From: Cytomitobacter sp965233735
Lineage (GTDB): Bacteria > Pseudomonadota > Alphaproteobacteria > CAJXXZ01 > 1604HC
NCBI GenBank assembly: GCA_965233735.1
Contig: OZ247501.1
Location: 62,001 to 126,000 of the forward strand
Reading direction: 5' to 3'
Length of the DNA stretch: 64,000 nt
Part shown: piece after piece, positions 53,314 to 61,646 of the stretch
Numbering within the stretch: the stretch's first letter is position 1
How the letters are laid out: each line of letters begins with the position of its first letter
The notes under the pieces: generated by a model
Database searches by the model: none
What the model saw: only the letters and a program-made list of their open reading frames with translations
What the model was told of the DNA's origin: nothing
Made by a program: the position numbers and the translations under genes

Positions 53314-54519
53314 ATGATACAAACAAAAGAAAAGTCTCCAGTGGTGTGTTCTTTTTGCTATAAGGACCAATACTGTGTAGATAAGTTAATTGCTGCTCCA
53401 TCTTCTATATTTATATGCAATGAATGTGTGGATTTATGTACCAAGATGATTAAGAAATATCAAGGTTCTGCTTCAAATGACATTGAAGTTCCATATCCAT
53501 ATCAAATTAAAAAAATTCTTGATGAGTATATAGTAGGTCAAGAGTCAGCTAAAAAAGTTCTTTCTGTTGCTGTATTTAATCATTATAAGAGAGTAATTGG
53601 TGAAAAATCAGATGATGATATAGAAATTGAAAAATCTAATATTTTGCTCATAGGGCCAACTGGATCTGGAAAAACATTTTTAGCTAAAATTTTAGCTAAA
53701 ATTTTGAATGTTCCGTTTGTTATTGCTGATGCTACATCATTAACAGAAGCTGGTTATGTTGGGGAAGATGTTGAAAGTATGCTACATAAATTGTTGCAAG
53801 CTTCTGATTATAATTTAAATTTGGCTCAAAAAGGAATAGTTTATATTGATGAAATTGATAAGATTGCTAAAACTTCTGAGAACAGATCTATTTCACGAGA
53901 TGTGTCTGGAGAGGGGGTTCAACAAGCTCTACTTAAGATAATTGAGGGATCAGTAGTTTCTTTGCCTCAAAAAACGCAAAAAAAGGGACAAGAATATTCC
54001 TCTATTGATACTAAAGATATTTTGTTTATATGTGGTGGAGCTTTTTCTGGATTAGATGAAGTTATTAATAGCAATTATAACAAAATAGGATTTGAGTCTG
54101 AGTTGAATAAAAAAGTAGAAAAATCTGAAGTTAATGTAAAAGATCTAGTAAAATTTGGATTGATTCCTGAGCTAGTAGGGCGTTTGCCTGTTGTAGCTAA
54201 ATTGGGTCAAATTGACAAAGAAGCTTTGATTAGCATAATGACGGATACAAAAAACTCAATTATAAAGCAATACTCTGCTTTGTTTGCATTAAGCAATATA
54301 AAACTTAATGTTAAAGCAGAGGCAATTGAACTAATTGCAGAGGAAGCTTTGAAAAAAAATACAGGAGCTCGCGCATTAAAATCTGTGTTAGAGAGCTTGT
54401 TTTTGGATCCTATGTTTTCTATAAAAGAAAACTCTAACCATGATTTGGTAATTGATAAAAAATATATTGAAACAAATGAAAATTTTTCTAAAGACAAATC
54501 TAAAAATAATTCTGCTTAA
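53314..54519 (+). CDS. clpX: ATP-dependent Clp protease ATPase subunit ClpX
   Basis: 401 residues. N-terminal zinc finger C-S-F-C...C-N-E-C, Walker A G-P-T-G-S-G-K-T, Walker B I-V-Y-I-D-E-I-D-K, sensor and R-finger region, and pore loop G-Y-V-G-E-D-V. It unfolds substrates for ClpP. GG-rich TAAGGTAAGG lies upstream of the start. The stop overlaps the convergent recombinase stop by 4 bp. Confidence 0.95.
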   Translation: MIQTKEKSPVVCSFCYKDQYCVDKLIAAPSSIFICNECVDLCTKMIKKYQGSASNDIEVPYPYQIKKILDEYIVGQESAKKVLSVAVFNHYKRVIGEKSDDDIEIEKSNILLIGPTGSGKTFLAKILAKILNVPFVIADATSLTEAGYVGEDVESMLHKLLQASDYNLNLAQKGIVYIDEIDKIAKTSENRSISRDVSGEGVQQALLKIIEGSVVSLPQKTQKKGQEYSSIDTKDILFICGGAFSGLDEVINSNYNKIGFESELNKKVEKSEVNVKDLVKFGLIPELVGRLPVVAKLGQIDKEALISIMTDTKNSIIKQYSALFALSNIKLNVKAEAIELIAEEALKKNTGARALKSVLESLFLDPMFSIKENSNHDLVIDKKYIETNENFSKDKSKNNSA

Positions 54520-55376
54520 GATTGTTTAGTTATCTTGCTTAATGGATGGTGTTTTTTAATTTTTTGTTCTGAATCAGTGCTATGTGTATAAATAGAAGTG
54601 GTTTTAACGCTTTCATGTCCTAGTATTTTTTGAACTTCTATTAAATTCATTCCTTTCATAACTAAATCTGATGCTAATTTATGTCTAAAATCATGAGGAG
54701 AAACTTCTAATTTTTGTAGCCATAAAAAAACAGATTGTCTTGTAATGTGAGATGAGCCAGAGTTCCATAAATATATTGAATTAGCATTTCCTCGTGATTG
54801 CAAGTATTTTTTCAAAGCTTCAATTGATTTGTTTGTCATAAAAACTTGTCTTTCTTTGTTTCCTTTTCCTATAACTGTAAAGCTTTTTTGATTTTTTTCT
54901 GTAATATTTTTAATATCATTTAGTTTTATATTAATAAGTTCAGAAATTCTTAACCCTGTGCTATAAATCATTAGAATTATTGACTTAAGTCTTATATCGG
55001 ATTTTCTATTAGAATTAATTTTATTTAAAATTTCATCTATTTTGTCATTGTTGATTATTTTTATATCTTTTCGTTCTTTTTTTATTTTTGGAATATCTAT
55101 ATTTATATTTAAATCAATTTCTGTTGAGCAAAATAAAATCCACTGGTTTATAGACCTTATTTTTCTTTCAATGCTTTTAGATTTGTGAGAATTTTGCAAA
55201 CTTTCAACATATTGAATAAGAATGTTTTGACTTGTAATGCTTTCTTTTGCATATTGCAAAAATGACTTGATATCTCTTTGATATGCTATAATAGAGTTGT
55301 GAGCTAGGTTTTTTTCATTAAGAAAATCTAGAAATAAATCAATTGTATAATTAAGATTTTTCATCTTCTGAAACAA
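54516..55376 (-). CDS. Tyrosine recombinase, XerC/XerD type
   Basis: 286 residues. N-terminal SAM-like core-binding domain (F-L-D-F-L...N-S-I-I-A-Y-Q-R-D). Catalytic residues: Arg in S-T-G-L-R-I-S-E-L, H-D-F-R-H, G-H-E-S and Tyr in S-I-Y-T-H. Length and layout are those of the Xer chromosome-dimer resolvases rather than a phage integrase; which of XerC or XerD cannot be settled here. It overlaps the membrane-protein gene upstream by 26 bp, forming an operon. Confidence 0.85.
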   Translation of the reverse strand: MFQKMKNLNYTIDLFLDFLNEKNLAHNSIIAYQRDIKSFLQYAKESITSQNILIQYVESLQNSHKSKSIERKIRSINQWILFCSTEIDLNINIDIPKIKKERKDIKIINNDKIDEILNKINSNRKSDIRLKSIILMIYSTGLRISELINIKLNDIKNITEKNQKSFTVIGKGNKERQVFMTNKSIEALKKYLQSRGNANSIYLWNSGSSHITRQSVFLWLQKLEVSPHDFRHKLASDLVMKGMNLIEVQKILGHESVKTTSIYTHSTDSEQKIKKHHPLSKITKQS

Positions 55377-56013
55377 TGTGATTTCCTATGTTTTCAAGCA
55401 ATTCTTTAGAAGCATATGATATTTTTGTTATATCTATCATTTGTTTTGATATATTCTCTATTAAATATAATAAATTTTCATTTGTTTTTTGAGATTCATC
55501 GAATGTTTTTTGAGATTTTTCTAATTTTTCAAGCAAGCTGTTTATTTCTTGAGAGGAATACTCTATAGATTCAGAGTTTAAATACTGTTCTAGTTTGAAA
55601 AAAAAGTTTTTCTTTTTGTACATAATGAAAACAATAGAAATTAAATTTATTGCTTCAATAGCTACGAAATTATAAAAATAATCTATGCTTATATATCCAA
55701 TTCGCATAATTATAGGGTTTGCTATAGATAAAAATAATATAATATTAATACTATTATTCCATTTGCTTTTTAAATTCTTAGATACAAATCCCCAATTTGA
55801 CAATATTAAGTTTTTAGATTTTATTATAAGTTTGTAATCTGAAAATATTCCTAAACGTGATGAGGAAAATTTGCCCTTTATTAAAAATGATAGTAAAGAA
55901 TTATTTTTAATAGAAGTTAGTACAAAATATATACAAGAAAATAAATTAATAAAAATAAATAAATTAGAAAATTGTGTAAAAATATTAATGTAATCAGAAA
56001 AATCAAAACTCAT
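55351..56013 (-). CDS. Membrane protein with C-terminal coiled coil, unknown function
   Basis: 220 residues. Three or four hydrophobic segments (about 15-35, 85-105, 110-130) are followed by a cytoplasmic-looking charged helix (about 140-210) rich in Glu/Lys/Gln. No family is recognised. It overlaps the recombinase gene, suggesting translational coupling. TATAAA/TAAAAT boxes lie 6-8 nt before the start. Confidence 0.55.
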   Translation of the reverse strand: MSFDFSDYINIFTQFSNLFIFINLFSCIYFVLTSIKNNSLLSFLIKGKFSSSRLGIFSDYKLIIKSKNLILSNWGFVSKNLKSKWNNSINIILFLSIANPIIMRIGYISIDYFYNFVAIEAINLISIVFIMYKKKNFFFKLEQYLNSESIEYSSQEINSLLEKLEKSQKTFDESQKTNENLLYLIENISKQMIDITKISYASKELLENIGNHIVSEDEKS

Positions 56014-56067
56014 AAATATATTTTATATATATTGCAATAAAAAATCTAGATATTTGAAAATAATAAA

Positions 56068-56141
56068 CGAGAGCGACGGGACTCGAACCCGCGACCCCCG
56101 GCGTGACAAGCCGATACTCTAACCAACTGAGCTACGCCCCC
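56068..56141 (-). tRNA. tRNA-Asp (anticodon GTC)
   Basis: Acceptor GGGGGCG pairs with CGCTCTC (two G·U pairs), anticodon stem TCGGC/GCCGG around loop TTGTCAC (anticodon GUC), T-arm CGGGTTCGAGTCCCG. Discriminator G, as expected for tRNA-Asp. No encoded CCA. Confidence 0.93.
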
Positions 56142-56488
56142 GTTTGAATAAATGTTATACAAACAAAAGTGATTTGTCAATTTAATATAGTTAATATGAA
56201 AAATTAAATTAAAAAAATAGTTAATGCATCTTTTAATAGCCTTTTTGTTTGACTTTTGCAAATTTAACATAATATTCATTATGTGAACAATTGAATTTGT
56301 GTTAAAGAATGATTAATAAACCTGTAACAACAATTGTATTGTTATAAAATTATTGCGATTTGTGATTTCAAGCTGTAGTTTATACCACTAATAAATTTAA
56401 TTTGAGTATAAATATTATAATTAATTGAAGATCATGTATCTAATGCAAAAAAAAATGATTGCTTGAGGGTTCACAAAATGTGTATAAA
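56142..56488. other. Intergenic region between two tRNA genes, nothing recognised
   Basis: 347 bp, very A+T-rich, no supported ORF. Short inverted elements (for example around ACAACAATTGTATTGTTATAA) are too weak to name. Confidence 0.4.
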
Positions 56489-56560
56489 CAGGCGCTATAG
56501 GGATTGAACCTATGACACCCTGGTTAAAAGCCAGGTGCTCTACCACTGAGCTAAGCGCCC
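56489..56560 (-). tRNA. tRNA-Lys (anticodon TTT)
   Basis: Acceptor GGGCGCT/AGCGCCT (1-72 G·T), D-arm GCTCAGTGGTAGAGC, anticodon stem CCTGG/CCAGG with loop CTTTTAA (anticodon UUU), T-arm ATAGGTTCAATCCCTAT. Discriminator G; no encoded CCA. It is the substrate of the class I LysRS in this window. Confidence 0.92.
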
Positions 56561-56631
56561 TCACAAACAATTTTTAAATTTTTTTAAGCTTTAGTCAAGA
56601 CTTTTAATAATATTTAAGCTAATATATATTT

Positions 56632-57207
56632 ATGGATCAAAAAACTAATGTTTCAAGCATAAGAGTTGGAAATATATTGAATTTTAAAAATGACTTGTTT
56701 GTTGTTAGAAATGCTAAACATGTTAAGCCTGGAAAAGGTGGAGCATATATACAAATGGAGTTGAAAGGATTGAATTCAGGAACAAAAATAAATGAAAGAT
56801 TTCATTCTGGCGACACTGTTAACAAAGCAATTTTAGAAGAAAAACATGCAAAGTTTTTATATGCAGATTCTGAAGATTGTTATTTTATGTTTTTAGATAA
56901 TTTTGAGCAGTTTGATATTAAAAAATCAAAATTTTCTCCTATGTCAGATTTTTTTCAAGATGAAATGGAAATAAAAGCTATGATGTATGATGAAAAAGTT
57001 ATTAGTTTTGAGTTTGCGAACCCAGTTGTTATGGAGGTTGTAGATGCTGATCCAGTAATCAAAGGTCAAACTGCAGCTTCGTCATATAAATCTGCAGTTA
57101 TTGAAAATGGAGTTAAAGTTCAAGTTCCTACATATATTAAGCAAGGCGATAAAATTATAGTTAATCCTGAAGATGCTACTTATGTTGAAAGGTTTAAGGG
57201 ATCATGA
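56632..57207 (+). CDS. efp: Elongation factor P
   Basis: 191 residues, three beta-barrel domains. The loop V-K-P-G-K-G-G-A carries the modifiable lysine (Lys35 here), and the C-terminus is close to family (D-P-V-I-K-G-Q-T-A, G-D-K-I-I-V-N-P). EF-P relieves ribosomes stalled on polyproline. A TAATAT box ends 6 nt before the start. suhB overlaps its stop (ATGA). Confidence 0.94.
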   Translation: MDQKTNVSSIRVGNILNFKNDLFVVRNAKHVKPGKGGAYIQMELKGLNSGTKINERFHSGDTVNKAILEEKHAKFLYADSEDCYFMFLDNFEQFDIKKSKFSPMSDFFQDEMEIKAMMYDEKVISFEFANPVVMEVVDADPVIKGQTAASSYKSAVIENGVKVQVPTYIKQGDKIIVNPEDATYVERFKGS

Positions 57208-57959
57208 ATAATAATATAGAAATAGAAAATCCTATTAGATCTGCTCATATTAATATAATGAGTACAGTATTGGAAAGAGTTGGAAAAAGCTTTGCTAGAG
57301 ATCTTAATGAAATCACGCATATAGCGTTTGACAAAAGAGAAGAATTTGTAGAAAAATATAAAAAAAGATCTACAAAATTAATGTTAGATTTTTTACATGA
57401 AAAAAGACCAGAATATGGAATGATAACTAAAGAAAAAAGTTATCAAGAAGATGCTGAGTTTCATTGGGTAATCAACCCATTAAATGGAGTTGGTAACTTC
57501 ACTAGAGGAATCAGTTTTTGCTGTTGTTCTATTGCATTAGTATGTGATGGGCAAATCATGTCTGGAATGATTTTAGATCCAATAAGGCGAGAAATATTTT
57601 GTGCTGAATTAGATGAAGGAGCTTTTCTTAATCATAGGTTAATAAAAGTATCAAAAAACATTCATTCAAAACACAGCATGTTTGGAGATAATATAGGTGA
57701 TAATTTGCAATTTGGATCATCATTGCTCAATATAGCCTATGTTGCAAGTGGTAAATTAGATGGATGTTTTGAAAAAAATCAACATTTATGTGATTCTGCA
57801 GCTGGATTGATTTTAGTTCATGAAGCAGGAGGATTGATTCAGTATGGTGATAAAATTATAAAAGACATGGACAGTTATAAAAAAGAAGATATTATATGTT
57901 CTAATGTTGTTTTACATGATCAGTTGCTTGATAAATATAACCATTCCAATTACAGATAA
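57204..57959 (+). CDS. suhB: SuhB/inositol-monophosphatase family protein with altered metal site
   Basis: 251 residues. The family core is recognisable (G-V-G-N-F-T-R-G-I, S-I-A-L, D-P-I-R-R-E-I-F, G-A-F-L-N, C-D-S-A-A-G-L-I-L-V-H-E-A-G-G). The metal-binding block that normally reads D-P-L-D-G-T reads N-P-L-N-G-V (91-96), losing both aspartates. The later Asp in C-D-S-A-A-G is kept. Phosphatase activity is therefore doubtful. In E. coli, SuhB has a second, non-catalytic role in rRNA transcription antitermination, which might be what is preserved; that is inference. Coupled to efp by ATGA. Confidence 0.8.
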   Translation: MNNNIEIENPIRSAHINIMSTVLERVGKSFARDLNEITHIAFDKREEFVEKYKKRSTKLMLDFLHEKRPEYGMITKEKSYQEDAEFHWVINPLNGVGNFTRGISFCCCSIALVCDGQIMSGMILDPIRREIFCAELDEGAFLNHRLIKVSKNIHSKHSMFGDNIGDNLQFGSSLLNIAYVASGKLDGCFEKNQHLCDSAAGLILVHEAGGLIQYGDKIIKDMDSYKKEDIICSNVVLHDQLLDKYNHSNYR

Positions 57960-58072
57960 TAATATACTTTATTTCACTATATAAACTTTAATTAAAATAA
58001 AAAAATATATCACTACAGTTTTTTAAAGATAAATATTTAAGAAATATTGATTTGAATTTTTTAGCTTGCTTA

Positions 58073-61000
58073 TTATGAGCAGCCACTTGTAGATCCACAG
58101 CTTTCGCATTGTAAGCATGTACCTACTCTTCTCATTGTGAATTCTTTGCAATTGCTGCACATATCTCCAGTATATCCTAGTGATTTTTTAATATCTTTTT
58201 CTGTGTTGCCTTCTGCATCTTTTTCATTTTGTGTGATTTGAGATTCATTAGCTTTATGGCTATTTGGATCTTCATTTTTTGCTTTATCTGACTCTACATG
58301 AGCAAGGTTGTCCATATTTCTATATGTGATGCCTAAATCTCTTACTAGGTAATCAACTATTGAAGTTGCATATTTTATTCTATCATGTCCTTTTATTGGC
58401 CCATAAGGTTCAAATTTAGTGAAAGCAAATGCATCAACATAACTTTCTAGAGGAACTCCATGTTGTAATCCAATTGATATAGATTTTGCAAGACAATTCA
58501 TTAAACTTCTAAATGAAGCTCCTTCAGTTCCCATCCCAGATGTGAAAACTTCTCTAACATCATTATTTTCATTTTCGCCAGTAGTATGATAGAAAGTATA
58601 TCCTCCAATTACTACTTTTTGAGTATATCCTTTTCTCTTTTTAGGAAGGGATTCTTTTTGACCTCTTTGAAGTTGGGATTTATTTACGTTTGGTTGTTGG
58701 GGAGTAACTTCTTCTTTTGTGTGTGTAGTCTTTTTGCTTGTTAAGTTCAAAGCTTGAGCTAATTTAGATCCATCTCTATAAAGAGCCATTGCCTTGACTC
58801 CAAGCTTCCAAGCTAACATGTAAGAATCTCCACAGTCTTTAATTGATGCATTTTCAGGCATGTTAATAGTTTTTGAAACAGCTCCTGATAAAAATGGTTG
58901 TACAGAAGCTACCATTTTAATATGACCTTCTGCTGCAATGAATCTTTCTCCATGAGTTGCGCAATCAAAAATTGCTAAGTGCTCTTTTTTTATGTGAGGA
59001 GCTGTAGTAATAGATCCTGTTCCACATGAAAACTCACTTGCTAAAGAAATATCTTCTTCAGAAAACTTTAATATGTTAAATAAATCTTTAGTATCTTGTG
59101 CATTGAATTTTTTGAAAAAATCCTCTCCTAATGCCCAAGTTGAAAAAGCTGAATTTATATCAAATGAATTTTTCAATGATGAATTTACTTTTTTGATTTC
59201 TTCATCAGAAAAGCCTAAATTAGATAAAGTTTTATTATTAATAAGTCCTGGAGCATCTTTTAAGGTTCCAGTTCCAATTACATGATCTATTATTTCTTTA
59301 ACCTGATTTTTATCATAACCTAGTGATTCTAATGCAGGTTTAAGAGAATTGTTAATGATTTTGAAATATCCACCACCAGAAAGCTTTTTATGCTTCACTA
59401 GAGAAAAATCTGGTTCTATTCCTAAAGTATCACAGTCCATAAGCAACCCTATTGTTCCAGTTGGAGCAAGTAATGTTACTTGAGCATTTCTATACCCATA
59501 TTTTTCTCCATTAGAAACAACTTCATTCCATAAAGATGTTAGTTTATTTTTGGATTTTATAGGGCATTTATCCCAATTCAAGCTTAGAGGGTTAATGTCT
59601 ATATTATTATACTTACCTCCAACTACTGCAGATTTATGATTTTTAATAACTTCTAACATGGAATCTTTATTTTTATCAAATTCAGCAAATGTTCCTAGTT
59701 TTTTAGCTATTTTTGAAGATGTATTATATGCTTCTCCATGCATTAATGCTGTTATATAAGAAGCTAATGCTCTTCCTTCTTCGCTATCATAAGGTAGTCC
59801 GCTTTGCATTAATAATGCTCCAAGGTTAGCATATCCTAATCCTAAAGTTCGAAAATCAAATGATCGTTGCGCAATTAACTTTGAAGGAAATTGAGCCATT
59901 GTGATAGAAATTTCTAATACTGTTGTCCAAAGTTGTGCAGCGTGAGAAAAGCTATCTTCATTGAATTTCCAGTTTCCATAATTATGGTCATAAAATTTTA
60001 ATAAGTTAATTGAAGCAAGGTTGCAAGCTGTATCATCTAAGAACATATATTCTGAACAAGGGTTGGAAGCATTAATTCTTCCGCTATTTTTGCAAGTATG
60101 CCAATCATTAATCGTTGTGTCATATTGGATCCCCGGGTCTGCACATAGCAGGCTGACTTGTTAACTTCGTTCCATAAGTATCGTGCTGGTAATGTTTTTG
60201 ATACTTCTCCCGTAGTTCTGTAAACTAAATCACAAGATCCATCTGATTGCACTTTTCTCATGAAATCATTGCGAACCCTTACTGAGTTGTTAGAGTTTTG
60301 TCCAGATACAGAAGAATATGCTTCAGATTCAAATTCAGTTGTTAAAATTTTACAATCTATATTAGTTTCTCCTTGTTGTAGAAGTTTTAATATTCTATCT
60401 AGATATCCATATGGAATTCCTTTTTCTTCTGCATCAGAAATAGCTTCAGATAGGTCTTCATTTAAGTCAGCATTATATTTATTTTCTTCTTTTCCGTCCC
60501 AAGAATTACATGCAGTTGTTATATTTTGCAAAGCAGCATGAATTATTTTTGACCCTGTTGATAAAAATACAACTTTATCTTCTTCTTCTGTTTTCCATTT
60601 TATAAATTTTTCTATATCTGGATGATCAATGTCTACAATGACCATTTTTGCAGATCTTCTTGTAGTTCCCCCTGATTTTATGGCTCCAGAATTAGCATCA
60701 AATACAATCAAAAAACTAATTAATCCAGAAGAAATTCCTCCAGAGGAAAGCTTTTCACTTTCTCCCCTTAAAGTAGAAAAGTTTGTTCCGCTTCCTGATC
60801 CATACTTAAAGACTCGTGTTTCTCTAGCCATTAAATCTTGAATTCCACCCTCTTGTAGCAAATCATCTGCTACTGATTGAATGAAACACGCGTGAGGTTG
60901 TGGTCTTTCATAGGCAGAAGATGAAGTAGACAACTTTAATGTATCAGGATCAACAAAGTAATGTCCTTGAGGCTCCCCTTCTATTCCATAAGCCCAATGT

Positions 61001-61476
61001 AATCCAGTATTAAACCATTGAGGTGAGTTTGGAGCTGCTTTTTGCATTGCAAGCATGTGGCATAATTCATCATGAAAAATCTTTGCTTCATTTTCAGAAT
61101 CAAAATAATCATGTTTCCATCCCCAGTACGTCCAAGCACCAACAAGTCTACTGAAAATTTGTCTAGAGTCTGTTTCGCAAACTAACTCATTTTGGGCATT
61201 TTCTTTGTTGATTTTATCAGTATCTGGAACAGATTTTTGTATCCATTCAGGCACATTCTCTTCAAAAACGCGTTTAGTGAATTTAGGCAATCCAGCTTTT
61301 CTAGCATATTTTTGAGCTAATATATCCACTGAAGTTTGTGACCATTGTTCTGGTACAATTATGCGATCATATGCTTTTATTATTTTACCATCTAATCCTA
61401 GTATTTTACTGCTTTTTTCAACAAATTTAATGTTTTCATAAGGATCTGAACTGGTAAAGCGTCTCGTGAATTTCAT
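58073..61476 (-). CDS. nrdJ: Adenosylcobalamin-dependent (class II) ribonucleotide reductase, frameshifted
   Basis: Two overlapping frames together give about 1130 residues of NrdJ. The N-terminal part runs 61476 to about 60148 and holds the Cys- and loop-rich barrel (P-N-S-P-Q-W-F-N-T-G, C-F-I-Q-S-V, G-S-G-S-G-T-N-F). Near 60146-60152 the frame slips by one base; the next frame continues exactly with C-A-D-P-G-I-Q-Y-D-T-T and N-P-C-S-E-Y-M-F-L-D-D-T-A-C-N-L-A-S. The C-terminus has a zinc-ribbon and redox Cys set (C-S-N-C...C-E-S-C-G-S-T-S-G-C-S). It reduces ribonucleotides using B12. GAGGGG precedes the start. The gap looks like one missing base: a mutation or a sequencing error. Confidence 0.85.
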
Positions 61477-61646
61477 TATACCCCTCTTAATAAAAAGATA
61501 ACTTTTTTACAAAAAATCTACTAGATTGAAAAGAATAAATAAGTATGTTAAGTGAAGACTTATTTAATATTATTTATGTAGGAATTTAATGAATTATTAT
61601 GTGATTAAGTTTTATAAAGTATCTTGTTTGTAGTAAATATTGTGTC
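61477..61646. other. Intergenic region upstream of nrdJ
   Basis: 170 bp. I see a ribosome-binding site (GAGGGG) but no cobalamin-riboswitch-like conserved blocks and no ORF. Confidence 0.35.

Noticed and set aside
54516..55376. Tyrosine recombinase as integrase of a mobile island, or as the flipper of the serC inverted repeat
   Set aside because: Layout and length match housekeeping XerC/XerD, no attachment-site repeats are seen nearby, and 995-bp arms are long enough for RecA-dependent recombination.
56046..56279. 77-residue ORF on the minus strand over tRNA-Asp (G-G-V-A-Q-L-V-R-V-S-A-C-H-A-G-G)
   Set aside because: A well-known false ORF produced by reading through a tRNA gene.
60126..60137. 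GGATCCCCGGGT looks like a cloning-vector polylinker (BamHI/SmaI) next to the nrdJ frameshift
   Set aside because: In the minus-strand frame it encodes D-P-G-I, which belongs to the conserved NrdJ block C-A-D-P-G-I-Q-Y-D-T-T. No other polylinker sites flank it.
60140..60155. Programmed -1 frameshift in nrdJ
   Set aside because: No slippery heptamer and no clear downstream structure; a single missing base explains the pattern more simply.
61477..61646. Cobalamin riboswitch upstream of the B12-dependent reductase
   Set aside because: The gap is short and shows none of the conserved B12-box blocks.
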